A DNA stretch of 64,000 nt from Neptunicoccus cionae (GTDB lineage: Bacteria > Pseudomonadota > Alphaproteobacteria > Rhodobacterales > Rhodobacteraceae), in NCBI RefSeq assembly GCF_002860325.1, contig NZ_PKOJ01000004.1, positions 1 through 64,000 on the forward strand, in the 5' to 3' direction. Shown in pieces: positions 19,554-27,635 of this stretch. Numbering within the stretch: position 1 is the stretch's first letter; the number at the start of each line of letters is the position of its first letter. Under the pieces are notes generated by a model. It was not told the origin of the DNA and ran no database searches. It was given only the letters and a program-made list of their open reading frames with translations. Position numbers and translations under genes: made by a program.

Positions 19554-20312
19554 ATGTGGTCACAGGAACGCCATCATCGGATTTTGTCATTGCTGCAAAG
19601 CAGTCGGCAGGTCAGCGCAAATGAACTGGCTGATCTGCTGAATGTGTCGCGCGAAACGGTGCGCCGTGATCTGCTGGAACTGGAGCGCGGCGGGCTGGTA
19701 GACCGCGTTCACGGAGGAGCGGTGCTGCCGCACCGTGAAAGCGAAGCCCCGTTTGAAGCCCGCAAAGGGGCGCATCACAGGGCAAAACAGGATATTGCAC
19801 GCAAGGCGGTTTCGCTCATTCCGGCAGGGTCTTCGATCATGGTGGATGCGGGCACGACCACTACCGTTTTTGGCGAGGTGCTGGCCAAATTGTCGGGGAT
19901 CATGGTGGTGACGAACAGTATCGATATCGCCCAAACCATTCGTGCGGCGGGGTCTGATATTGATCTGATCCTGCTTGGGGGGCAGATTGTATCGGACGTG
20001 CCTGCGACCTACGGCGAACTTACCCTGTCGGAAATTGCGCGCTTCAATGTGGATCAGGTTTTTATTGCGCCTGTGGCTGTGAATGCCGCCGATGGGGCTT
20101 TTTCGTTCGAGTTTAAAGAGGCCGAAGTGGCCCGTGCAATGGTCGCGCAAGCCCGTGAAACAGTGCTGTTATGTGATCGGAGCAAGCTGGGGGAAACCAG
20201 CCGTGTGCGGTTTTGCAAAACAGCGCGGATCGACACGCTGGTTACAGACAGTAAGGCACTACCAGAACAGATCGCTCCGTTTGAAGCGGTTAACACGACC
20301 ATAGTTATCTAG
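19554..20312 (+). CDS. DeoR-family transcriptional regulator
   Basis: A 252-residue regulator with the classical DeoR layout. The N-terminal helix-turn-helix has SANELADLLNVSRETVRRDL followed by LERGGLVDRVHGGAV. The C-terminal sensor domain has VDAGTTTTVFGEVL, VVTNSIDIAQ and LLCDRSKLGETS. DeoR-family proteins usually sense phosphorylated sugars, which fits an importer of a phosphorylated compound. It starts 1 bp after the permease stop, so it probably regulates its own operon. No clear operator was found upstream of 15714. Confidence 0.93.
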   Translation: MWSQERHHRILSLLQSSRQVSANELADLLNVSRETVRRDLLELERGGLVDRVHGGAVLPHRESEAPFEARKGAHHRAKQDIARKAVSLIPAGSSIMVDAGTTTTVFGEVLAKLSGIMVVTNSIDIAQTIRAAGSDIDLILLGGQIVSDVPATYGELTLSEIARFNVDQVFIAPVAVNAADGAFSFEFKEAEVARAMVAQARETVLLCDRSKLGETSRVRFCKTARIDTLVTDSKALPEQIAPFEAVNTTIVI

Positions 20313-20333
20313 GTCTGAAGAGGAGACTTCCCT

Positions 20334-21137
20334 ATGACCGACCCTACCGCCAATCCGGCAGGTGGCATCTGCCTACATCAAATTCTGGCAGATGGGACAG
20401 ATTTTGTGCAAGCGGCTGGCGCAACGGCGCGCAGTTATTTCCGTCAACACAATGCGGTGGAGTTCAAAGACGACGAAAGCCCCGTTACCGTAATTGACCA
20501 ACGGATCGAACAGGAGTTGAAAAAGGCGATTGCCGCCAAATACCCGATGGACGGAATTTTCGGCGAGGAGAGCGGCGTGGACGGCGGCCTTGATGGCAAT
20601 CTCTGGGTCATTGACCCGATTGACGGAACACGCTCTTTTATTTCAGGGAACCCGCTGTTTGGAATGCTGCTGGCATATGTCCGTCACGGTGCGCCTTTGG
20701 CAGGGATTATTTCGATGCCGGTGCTGGACGAACTGTATTGCGGCGCGATCGGGCAAGGGGCAACATGTAACGGTGCGCCGATTTCAGTGTCGGATCAGCG
20801 CAATATTGACGACTGCACGCTTTACATTAACGAAGGCGAGAAGCTGATGGCAGAGCATCCCGAACCGCTGGCGCGGCTGCTGAAAGCAGGAAAGACTCGG
20901 CGGTTCGGGTATGATTGCTACCCCCATGCGTTATTGGCGGCAGGGCATATCGATGCGGTCGTGGATTATGATCTGAAGCCATATGACTATCTGGCGCTGG
21001 CTTCGGTGATCACGGCGGCAGGGGGGATTCTGACCGATTGGCAGGGCAGGGCGTTGGACCTGTCGTCCGACGGCGCGGTGGTTGCGGCTGCGACGCCCGA
21101 ACTGCACCGCGCGCTATTGGCCCTGTTGAACGATTAG
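20334..21137 (+). CDS. Inositol-monophosphatase-family phosphatase
   Basis: A 267-residue Mg2+-dependent phosphatase of the IMPase/FBPase superfamily. Metal and phosphate motifs are FGEESG (about residues 76-81), VIDPIDGTRSFISG (about 92-105) and DYDLKPYDYLA near the C-terminus. The family includes inositol, histidinol and fructose-bisphosphate phosphatases. It is 21 bp downstream of the DeoR gene with GAGGAGAC before the ATG. As the last gene of the ABC importer operon it would plausibly dephosphorylate the imported substrate in the cytoplasm. That makes a phosphate monoester more likely than a phosphonate as the transported compound. The substrate is otherwise unknown. Confidence 0.88.
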   Translation: MTDPTANPAGGICLHQILADGTDFVQAAGATARSYFRQHNAVEFKDDESPVTVIDQRIEQELKKAIAAKYPMDGIFGEESGVDGGLDGNLWVIDPIDGTRSFISGNPLFGMLLAYVRHGAPLAGIISMPVLDELYCGAIGQGATCNGAPISVSDQRNIDDCTLYINEGEKLMAEHPEPLARLLKAGKTRRFGYDCYPHALLAAGHIDAVVDYDLKPYDYLALASVITAAGGILTDWQGRALDLSSDGAVVAAATPELHRALLALLND

Positions 21138-21173
21138 CGTGGCAGGCTGGTACGGTACTTCGCCTTTATCGGC

Positions 21174-22379
21174 TCAAATCTGCTGCGGTATCTTTGTCGC
21201 TACGAATGGGCGTTGCCGTACCAGAAACCATAGGGTCGAGCACACGGTGCCAATCACAATCAGCATCACGGCGTAGTTCCGGATCAGATCGTGGGAGTTT
21301 GCCGAAACGATCTGCACCGCAGCCGCCCCTAATAACGTGCCGCTGAACTGGATCAGGGCCGCAGCCGAGCCGGTGTCTTTAGATTGTTGATCAAGCAGAA
21401 GGTTCGTGCCCGGAACGCGCAAGACGATCACCGAAACAGTGACCGCGGCTGCCACTGCTGCAAAAATCCATATGGAGATACTGCCGGCAAAGAACATGGT
21501 TAATCCGCCAGCGATTATAATGAAGAAACACCCCTGAATAATCGATTGGACACTAATAAAACGGGACATGCGGATGTACAGATATGGCCCCAAAGTTGCG
21601 CAGGCGGCGTTAAAGGCAAAGATAATACTGAAAGCCTGTTCGCTCAGTCCGAAACCGTCGATGTAGACGTAAGCCGCAATGGCGAGAAACGCCATGATGC
21701 ACATTGGTACGAGTGAGAACAGGACAAGCAGATAGGCGAAATGGGGGTTCTTCAAAACAACCGCCAACCGGTTCCATGATCGCAAGGTCGGCTCTGTTGA
21801 TTTCTCAATCAAGGTTTCCTGATAAAGCATGACCAGTACGGTTGCAAAACAGGCAAACACGGCCAGCACAACGAACATTGCATGCCAGGTGGCAACCTTG
21901 AGCAGGAACGCACCGATCACTGGTGCAACCATCGGAGCAATGATCACCAGAGACATGACCGTTGCCATAACCTTCTCGCGCTCTCTCCCGTCGAACAGAT
22001 CCTTGACGATCGCAGTGCCGACAACAGTAATACCACCACCCGCAAGACCTTGAAAAATGCGATAGATGATCAGGTTTTCAACGGAATTTGCCATAGCGCA
22101 CAACAGAGTCGACAGGATGTAAATGGCAAGTGCAGCAAAGAGGATCGGCTTGCGTCCGGTCTTTTCGCTTAACGGGCCCCAGAAAAGCATCCCGATGGCA
22201 AAAGATACCATGTAGGCACCCAGTGTCAGGTTGATCATACCGTGGCTGGTGCCAAAAATTTCCGCCATACGGGGCAGGGCGGGCAGATACAGGTCCATCG
22301 TCAAGGGAGGAAACGCACCAAGAATAACCAGAAGAAAAAGCGTCCCGCGTCGTTGCAGCTTTGGTTGTTCTACGTTCAT
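21174..22379 (-). CDS. Bcr/CflA-type MFS drug exporter
   Basis: A 401-residue major facilitator protein with about 12 membrane segments. The N-terminal motif TMDLYLPALPRMAEIFGTS and the loop FWGPLSEKTGRKPILFAAL are typical of Bcr/CflA multidrug exporters. GLAGGGITVVGTAIVKDLFDGRER provides the second-helix landmark. It is convergent with the phosphatase gene and divergent from the manganese operon. No dedicated regulator is adjacent. Substrates of such exporters range from antibiotics to siderophores and cannot be predicted here. Confidence 0.9.
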   Translation of the reverse strand: MNVEQPKLQRRGTLFLLVILGAFPPLTMDLYLPALPRMAEIFGTSHGMINLTLGAYMVSFAIGMLFWGPLSEKTGRKPILFAALAIYILSTLLCAMANSVENLIIYRIFQGLAGGGITVVGTAIVKDLFDGREREKVMATVMSLVIIAPMVAPVIGAFLLKVATWHAMFVVLAVFACFATVLVMLYQETLIEKSTEPTLRSWNRLAVVLKNPHFAYLLVLFSLVPMCIMAFLAIAAYVYIDGFGLSEQAFSIIFAFNAACATLGPYLYIRMSRFISVQSIIQGCFFIIIAGGLTMFFAGSISIWIFAAVAAAVTVSVIVLRVPGTNLLLDQQSKDTGSAAALIQFSGTLLGAAAVQIVSANSHDLIRNYAVMLIVIGTVCSTLWFLVRQRPFVATKIPQQI

Positions 22380-22616
22380 GAGCAGAGTCCTGTATTCAAT
22401 GGTATTTTGTTAACAGCACTGCAGGTAATGCCTGCGGCGCTGTCGTGCTGATATCTGACATATGTTGTCAGGAATGGCGAGTTGCATAATCGTGATGATC
22501 TCGCCAAATCTGTTGAATTACCTACACTTACCCCCAAATCAGTACACGGTTTCAGTCCGGTCTATTCTGCAAGCGGTCCAGATTTGAATGGATAACCTCA
22601 CTCTCACGCAAAGTTT
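22380..22616. other. Intergenic region between MFS exporter and sitA
   Basis: This part of the 318-bp divergent region carries no convincing gene on either strand. It must hold the promoter of the MFS gene on the minus strand, but I see no consensus-quality elements there. The sitA-proximal end carries the operators listed separately. Confidence 0.5.
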
Positions 22617-22633
22617 TTGCGAATAGTTCGCAA
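22617..22633. promoter_or_regulatory. Perfect palindrome, Fur/Mur-like operator of sit operon
   Basis: TTGCGAA-TAG-TTCGCAA is a perfect 7-bp inverted repeat with a 3-bp spacer. It ends seven bases before the -35 element, 65 bp upstream of sitA. Size, symmetry and the TGC...GCA core resemble Fur-superfamily sites, including those described for the manganese-responsive Mur regulators of alphaproteobacteria. The assignment to Mur is inference. Confidence 0.6.
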
Positions 22634-22639
22634 TAACAG

Positions 22640-22668
22640 TTGACAGTTGCGAGTGATTTGCATTTACA
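22640..22668 (+). promoter_or_regulatory. Candidate sitA promoter overlapped by second operator
   Basis: A perfect -35 TTGACA (22640-22645) is followed after 17 bp by TTTACA (22663-22668, three of six matches to -10). The spacer holds an imperfect second copy of the upstream palindrome, TTGCGAGTGATTTGCAT (22647-22663, 12 of 17 identical, same 3-bp centre). The sites start 30 bp apart. A regulator on the second site would occlude RNA polymerase. Confidence 0.5.
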
Positions 22669-22697
22669 GGAGGCAGATTTATTTACAGGAGAACGAT

Positions 22698-23600
22698 ATG
22701 CTTCCCCGATTGTTAAAAAAGACATGCCTTGCGGCTGCTCTCATCGTTTCCGCAACAGGCTCTTACGCTGATGACAAAATGAAAGTGGTTACGACTTTCA
22801 CTGTGCTGGCTGATATGGCTGCAAATGTAGCAGGCGAGGCGGCGGATGTGGTTTCGATCACCAAACCCGGTGCTGAAATTCACGGCTATGAACCGACACC
22901 GCAAGATATTGTCCGGGCTTATGATGCGGACCTGATCTTGTGGAACGGGTTAAATCTGGAGCTTTGGTTCGAACAGTTTCTTTCGAATATGAAAACCGTT
23001 CCCGCTGTCACACTTACAGAAGGGATCGAGCCAATTTCCATTTCGTCGGGCAGCTACGAGGGCAAGGCCAATCCCCATGCCTGGATGGGTTTGGATAATG
23101 CGTTGATCTATATAGACAACATTGTAGAAGCCTTCATCGCACAAGACCCCGACAATGCCGAGACTTACACTGCAAACGCCACGCGCTACAAAGAACAGTT
23201 GCGAGCCACAATCGATCCCTTGCGCGCTGCAATCGCGGCTATTCCCGAAGAGCGGCGCTGGCTGGTGACTTGCGAAGGCGCCTTCAGTTATCTGGCCCGT
23301 GATTTCGGGCTGAAGGAAATGTATCTCTGGCCGATGAACGCTGATCAGGTCGGCACGCCCCAACAGGTGCGCTCGGTGATCGACGGCGTGCGGGAAAACA
23401 ACATTCCGGTGGTGTTTTGCGAAAGCACTGTGAACACGGCGCCTGCCGAACAGGTCGCCCGCGAAACCGGTGCTGCCTACGGGGGTGTACTTTACGTCGA
23501 CAGTCTGAGCGAGCCGGAAGGGCCGGTTCCAACATACCTCGATTTGTTGAGCGTGACGGCACGGACTGTAGCAGAGGGGCTGTTGGCGGCACCGAAGTGA
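22698..23600 (+). CDS. sitA: Manganese/iron ABC transporter substrate-binding protein
   Basis: A 300-residue cluster A-I metal receptor. A signal peptide of about 24 residues ends GSYA before DDKMKVVTTFTVLAD. The four expected metal ligands can be read: His62 in PGAEIHGYEPTP, His127 in KANPHAWMG, Glu193 in TCEGAFSYLARDFG and Asp268 in LYVDSLS. The His2-Glu-Asp set with Glu in third position is the manganese/iron type (SitA, PsaA, MntC), whereas zinc receptors carry a third His. There is no His-rich loop. The ATG at 22698 has AGGAG at the right distance. It is the first gene of a four-gene importer operon. Ligands are seen in sequence; specificity is inferred. Confidence 0.9.
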   Translation: MLPRLLKKTCLAAALIVSATGSYADDKMKVVTTFTVLADMAANVAGEAADVVSITKPGAEIHGYEPTPQDIVRAYDADLILWNGLNLELWFEQFLSNMKTVPAVTLTEGIEPISISSGSYEGKANPHAWMGLDNALIYIDNIVEAFIAQDPDNAETYTANATRYKEQLRATIDPLRAAIAAIPEERRWLVTCEGAFSYLARDFGLKEMYLWPMNADQVGTPQQVRSVIDGVRENNIPVVFCESTVNTAPAEQVARETGAAYGGVLYVDSLSEPEGPVPTYLDLLSVTARTVAEGLLAAPK

Positions 23601-23622
23601 CACTATATGAAATCTGAAAGAG

Positions 23623-23644
23623 CTTGCGGTTCAGAATCCGCAAG
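23623..23644 (+). other. Intercistronic stem-loop after sitA
   Basis: CTTGCGG (23623-23629) and CCGCAAG (23638-23644) form a perfect 7-bp stem with an 8-nt loop, 22 nt after the sitA stop and 44 nt before sitB. There is no T tract. It probably raises the binding protein to ATPase ratio by protecting sitA message. Confidence 0.55.
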
Positions 23645-23688
23645 TCATTTGTTTAAGAAAAACGGGTTTATCCCCCAAAGGACATAAA

Positions 23689-24582
23689 ATGCGCGATGAC
23701 GCAATTTCTACCGGACCGGAAGACAGGGCCGTCGTGGCCGGTCTATCTGCCAAGGATGTAACGGTCACCTACCGCAACGGGCATACTGCGCTGTGGGATG
23801 CAAGTTTTGAAATTCCCCGCGGTACGGTAACAGCCCTTGTCGGTGTGAACGGCGCTGGCAAATCGACACTTTTCAAGGCCATTATGGGCTTTGTGCCTGC
23901 TGCCAGAGGCAGGATAAAAATCCTCGGGCTGGATGTGAACGAGGCTCTGGCAAAGAACCTTGTCGCCTATGTGCCCCAATCCGAAGAAGTCGACTGGGCC
24001 TTTCCGGTGCTGGTGGAGGACGTGGTCATGATGGGCCGCTACGGCCATATGGGGTTCCTGCGGCGGCCCAAGCAAGAAGATCATGCTGCGGTCGATCAGG
24101 CACTGGCCCGTGTTAATATGCAGGACTTCAGGAAACGGCAGATCGGGGAATTGTCAGGCGGGCAGCGCAAGCGTGTGTTCCTCGCCCGTTCTCTGGCGCA
24201 AGACGGTCAGGTCATCCTGCTGGATGAACCTTTCACGGGTGTTGATGTGAAAACGGAAGAGCAGATCATCCGGCTACTGCGGGAGTTGCGCGACGAGGGG
24301 CGCGTGATGCTTGTCTCGACTCACAACCTCGGGTCTGTGCCTGAATTCTGCGACCGTACGATACTGGTAAAGGGAACGGTTCTTGCCCACGGGCGCACCG
24401 AAACGACCTTTACCCGTGACAACCTTGAAGCGGCCTTCGGAGGCGTGCTTCGCCACTTCACCCTTGGCGGTGACGCGCTGCATGACGATGATGATGGCCG
24501 CGCTGTCACGATTTTCACCGATGACGAACGTCCACTCGTGCAATACGACGATAAAACCCAGCGCACGAAACGGGGCAAGTGA
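23689..24582 (+). CDS. sitB: Manganese/iron ABC transporter ATP-binding protein
   Basis: A 297-residue ATPase for the metal importer. Walker A reads [14 protein letters not shown] (about residues 51-64), the Q-loop [14 protein letters not shown] is the characteristic SitB/MntB form, the signature is [15 protein letters not shown], and Walker B is [14 protein letters not shown]. The switch His is in [11 protein letters not shown] roughly 50-residue C-terminal tail contains an acidic DDDDG patch after [10 protein letters not shown], longer than in many homologues; a metal-sensing role would be speculation. Its stop overlaps the next start (TGATG). Confidence 0.92.
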   Translation: MRDDAISTGPEDRAVVAGLSAKDVTVTYRNGHTALWDASFEIPRGTVTALVGVNGAGKSTLFKAIMGFVPAARGRIKILGLDVNEALAKNLVAYVPQSEEVDWAFPVLVEDVVMMGRYGHMGFLRRPKQEDHAAVDQALARVNMQDFRKRQIGELSGGQRKRVFLARSLAQDGQVILLDEPFTGVDVKTEEQIIRLLRELRDEGRVMLVSTHNLGSVPEFCDRTILVKGTVLAHGRTETTFTRDNLEAAFGGVLRHFTLGGDALHDDDDGRAVTIFTDDERPLVQYDDKTQRTKRGK

Positions 24583-25466
24583 TGGACTATCTGCTAGAGC
24601 CCTTTTCCTACGGCTACATGACCAATGCCATGTGGGTATCGGCACTTGTTGGCGGAGTGTGCGCCTTCCTGTCGGCCTATCTGATGTTGAAAGGCTGGTC
24701 GTTGATCGGTGATGCGCTGTCCCATTCGGTTGTGCCGGGTGTAGCCGGGGCCTACATCCTCGGTCTGCCGTTTGCCTTAGGTGCGTTTCTTGCAGGCGGC
24801 CTTGCGGCGGGTGCCATGTTGTTTCTGTCCGAACGGTCCGGTCTGAAGGTCGATGTCATCATCGGCCTGATCTTCACATCCTTTTTCGGATTGGGCCTGT
24901 TTATCGTTTCGGTCAATCCGATGTCCGTGTCGATCCAGACCATTACCATGGGGAATATTCTGGCAATCACACCGCAGGACACGCTGCAACTGGCAATCAT
25001 CGGATTTGTCTCCCTTGCGGTTCTTGTGGCAAAGTGGAAAGACCTGATGGTCACGTTTTTCGATGAAAATCATGCGCGCACGATCGGACTGCGCCCTATG
25101 CTACTGAAGGCTGTGTTTTTCATCCTGCTGTCAGCCTGTGTTGTGGCGGCGATGCAAACGGTTGGGGCTTTTCTGGTAATCGCATTGGTGGTGACACCGG
25201 GTGCAACGGCATATCTTTTGTGTGACCGGTTTCCACGATTGATCGTTGTCTCCGTCGCAATCGGTTCCATCACCAGCTTTCTGGGCGCGTATGTCAGCTA
25301 TTTTCTTGACGGTGCTACGGGGGGGATCATCGTAACCTTGCAGACCCTGATCTTTCTTGTTGTCTTTGTCTTCGCTCCGAAGCACGGTTTGCTGGCTGCC
25401 AAACGCAAGGCAAAACAAGCATTGGAACGTGGCCCTACAGGTCTGCCTGTGGAGGTGAAAGGATGA
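24582..25466 (+). CDS. sitC: Manganese/iron ABC transporter permease 1
   Basis: A 294-residue ABC-3 family permease with about eight to nine membrane segments. Family landmarks are LKGWSLIGDALSHSVVPGVAGAYILG and QTVGAFLVIALVVTPGATAYLL. The start is taken at ATG 24582, which overlaps the sitB stop as TGATG; GTG 24579 is in frame and possible. Its stop overlaps the sitD start by 4 bp. Together with sitD it forms the membrane channel. Confidence 0.92.
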   Translation: MDYLLEPFSYGYMTNAMWVSALVGGVCAFLSAYLMLKGWSLIGDALSHSVVPGVAGAYILGLPFALGAFLAGGLAAGAMLFLSERSGLKVDVIIGLIFTSFFGLGLFIVSVNPMSVSIQTITMGNILAITPQDTLQLAIIGFVSLAVLVAKWKDLMVTFFDENHARTIGLRPMLLKAVFFILLSACVVAAMQTVGAFLVIALVVTPGATAYLLCDRFPRLIVVSVAIGSITSFLGAYVSYFLDGATGGIIVTLQTLIFLVVFVFAPKHGLLAAKRKAKQALERGPTGLPVEVKG

Positions 25467-26320
25467 CTCTCGACACATTGCTGCTGCCGTTCCAGTTCCC
25501 CTTTATGCAAAACGCCTTCCTGATTTCCATAATCGTTTCGGTGCCGACGGCTTTACTGTCCTGTTTTCTGGTGATGAAGGGCTGGGCGCTGATGGGGGAT
25601 GCTGTCAGCCATGCTGTGCTTCCCGGAATCGTACTGGCCTATATCCTTGGTATTCCGCTGATAATCGGGGCGTTCGCTGCCGGTATGACTTGTGCGCTTG
25701 CGACCGGCTATCTGTCTACAAACAGTCGGGTCAAGCAGGACACCCTGATGGGTGTGGTCTTTTCGGGCATGTTTGGCCTTGGCATCGTGCTTTATGTCTC
25801 GGTTGAGACGGATGCGCATCTTGACCACATCTTGTTTGGCAACATGCTGGGGGTTGAGACACACGAGCTTTGGACCGCAGGGATCATCGCGCTTGGGGTA
25901 GGGCTGATCCTGACACTAAAATGGAAGGACTGGCTTTTGCACAGCTTTGATCCCGCACAGGCCCGCGCGTCCGGACTCTGGGTCAACTGGCTTCATTACG
26001 GGATGCTCGCCGCTCTTTCGCTGACAATCGTAGCCACGCTTTCAGCAGCGGGGTTGATCCTTGCAATCGGTTTGCTGATTGCACCGGGCGCAATCGCTTT
26101 TCTGATCGTGCGCAAGTTTTCGACCATGCTTTGGGTGTCTGTAATCGTCTGTATGGCGTCGATGTTGCTGGGAACTTATGCCAGCTTCTTTCTCGACAGT
26201 GCACCTGCACCTACGGTTATCCTTATTATGACTGTGCTGTTTATTGCTGCGTTTATCCGTCGTCAGATACGCACGCGGCGCACATCCATGCTGCGCGCCG
26301 GAGAGAAGCAAGGCGTTTAA
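25463..26320 (+). CDS. sitD: Manganese/iron ABC transporter permease 2
   Basis: A 285-residue ABC-3 permease paralogous to the preceding gene. It carries the parallel motif MKGWALMGDAVSHAVLPGIVLAYILGIP and a C-terminal half with AAGLILAIGLLIAPGAIAFLI. A second, non-identical permease gene is the usual SitCD arrangement. It ends the operon; a Lys/Arg-rich tail (RRQIRTRR) faces the cytoplasm. No clear terminator follows before the AraC gene 114 bp downstream. Confidence 0.92.
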   Translation: MTLDTLLLPFQFPFMQNAFLISIIVSVPTALLSCFLVMKGWALMGDAVSHAVLPGIVLAYILGIPLIIGAFAAGMTCALATGYLSTNSRVKQDTLMGVVFSGMFGLGIVLYVSVETDAHLDHILFGNMLGVETHELWTAGIIALGVGLILTLKWKDWLLHSFDPAQARASGLWVNWLHYGMLAALSLTIVATLSAAGLILAIGLLIAPGAIAFLIVRKFSTMLWVSVIVCMASMLLGTYASFFLDSAPAPTVILIMTVLFIAAFIRRQIRTRRTSMLRAGEKQGV

Positions 26321-26434
26321 GCCTTTTCAATGTCGCAACATGTTTTGGCGACCAACCCTTCGGGATGACCGTCAGAGGATTGCTCCGATTTCCCGTCTTT
26401 ATCCTTGTCCTTGCGCCGTGCTAGCACCGGAACC

Positions 26435-27460
26435 ATGACTGCATCCGCCCCGCCTTTATTGTATTCAACTGTTTCGCGATTGTTTATCGCGGACTGGCTG
26501 GAGGCGCTGAGGCCGCTATATTCACAGGCCGGATACCAATCGCTTTTAAATCGTGCGGATTTGACGGTGGAGCAGGATCTTTCCCAAGGGCGGGTGACGC
26601 TCGACCAACTGGTTTGCCTTTACCAGCTTGCCGCAGTAGAGACCGGCGATGAAATGATGGGTCTGTGGAGCCGTCCTGTAAGGCCCCGCGCTTTGCAACA
26701 CCTGCTGACCTCGGTCCGGGAAGCAACGTCGCTGCCTTCTGCCTTGTACCGGTTTTCTACCTTCTGGAATTTGATACTCGATGATTACCAGTTCGTCCTG
26801 CACGAAGACAAAACCGCGTGGAAGCTGTCCCTTGAACCACTAGGCAAAGGGGGTGTTCAACGGTTCGGGCATATGTTGATACTAAAGCTGGCCCACGGTC
26901 TGCTCTCGTGGCTGGCCCGTCAGGAGGTACCCGTCAAAGAGGTAGGGTTTGCGTTTGAGAGGCCGGTCTTCGTGCAAGATTATGCGGTAATTTATCCGGC
27001 ACCCGTCATCTTCCAAACCCGCGCCACTTATATTTCCTTCGCGCCTGAAGATATGGGACCGGTCGGGATGCGTAGTACGGCCGATCTCGACCAGTTCTTG
27101 GAAAACGCGCCCCGCGACTGGATATTCACACGCTCGCGCGAGCATACCCAAGCCCTGCGTGTCCGCAGTTACCTGAGCCGGACCGGATGGGAACAGGCTA
27201 ACCTTACAGGCGCTGCGCAATTCTTGAACATGACCCCGCGTACCTTGATCCGAAAACTTGAAGCGGATGGTACGTCCTTTCAACGGATCAAGGATGACCT
27301 TCGCCGCGATATTGCGATCCGCTATTTGTCCGCGGGCGGGAGAAGTGTTGAAACTGTCGCCCATGAGGTTGGTTTTTCATCCGCGGCCAATTTCCATCGA
27401 GCGTTTCAGCGTTGGACTGGAAGCACGCCGCGCTCTTACCGTCGCCAGAGCAAGTCTTGA
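26435..27460 (+). CDS. AraC-family regulator with arabinose-binding-like N-domain
   Basis: A 341-residue regulator. The N-terminal two thirds resemble the Arabinose_bd/OruR-type ligand domain: QAGYQSLLNRADLTVEQDLSQGRVTLDQL early on, then LKLAHGLLSWLARQEVPVKEVGFAFERP. The C-terminal DNA-binding domain has GAAQFLNMTPRTLIRKLEADG and the second helix-turn-helix VETVAHEVGFSSAANFHRAF with the closing GSTPRSYRR. The ATG at 26435 is preferred to an upstream in-frame TTG. It precedes an acyl-CoA dehydrogenase on the same strand and probably controls it. Confidence 0.88.
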   Translation: MTASAPPLLYSTVSRLFIADWLEALRPLYSQAGYQSLLNRADLTVEQDLSQGRVTLDQLVCLYQLAAVETGDEMMGLWSRPVRPRALQHLLTSVREATSLPSALYRFSTFWNLILDDYQFVLHEDKTAWKLSLEPLGKGGVQRFGHMLILKLAHGLLSWLARQEVPVKEVGFAFERPVFVQDYAVIYPAPVIFQTRATYISFAPEDMGPVGMRSTADLDQFLENAPRDWIFTRSREHTQALRVRSYLSRTGWEQANLTGAAQFLNMTPRTLIRKLEADGTSFQRIKDDLRRDIAIRYLSAGGRSVETVAHEVGFSSAANFHRAFQRWTGSTPRSYRRQSKS

Positions 27461-27635
27461 GCCGAATTTGTCATTTTTGGACAATAGGCTGTCAGCTGCA
27501 GAGATGGTTGCGGGTTTTTTGATTTGCTAACTGCGTATCAAGAATAACTTATTGAACATTCTTGGCATCTGTTATGCGCATCCTTCTTCCGAATGGTGGC
27601 GCTATAAGAATATGCCATTTTGAAAGGAGCTACCC

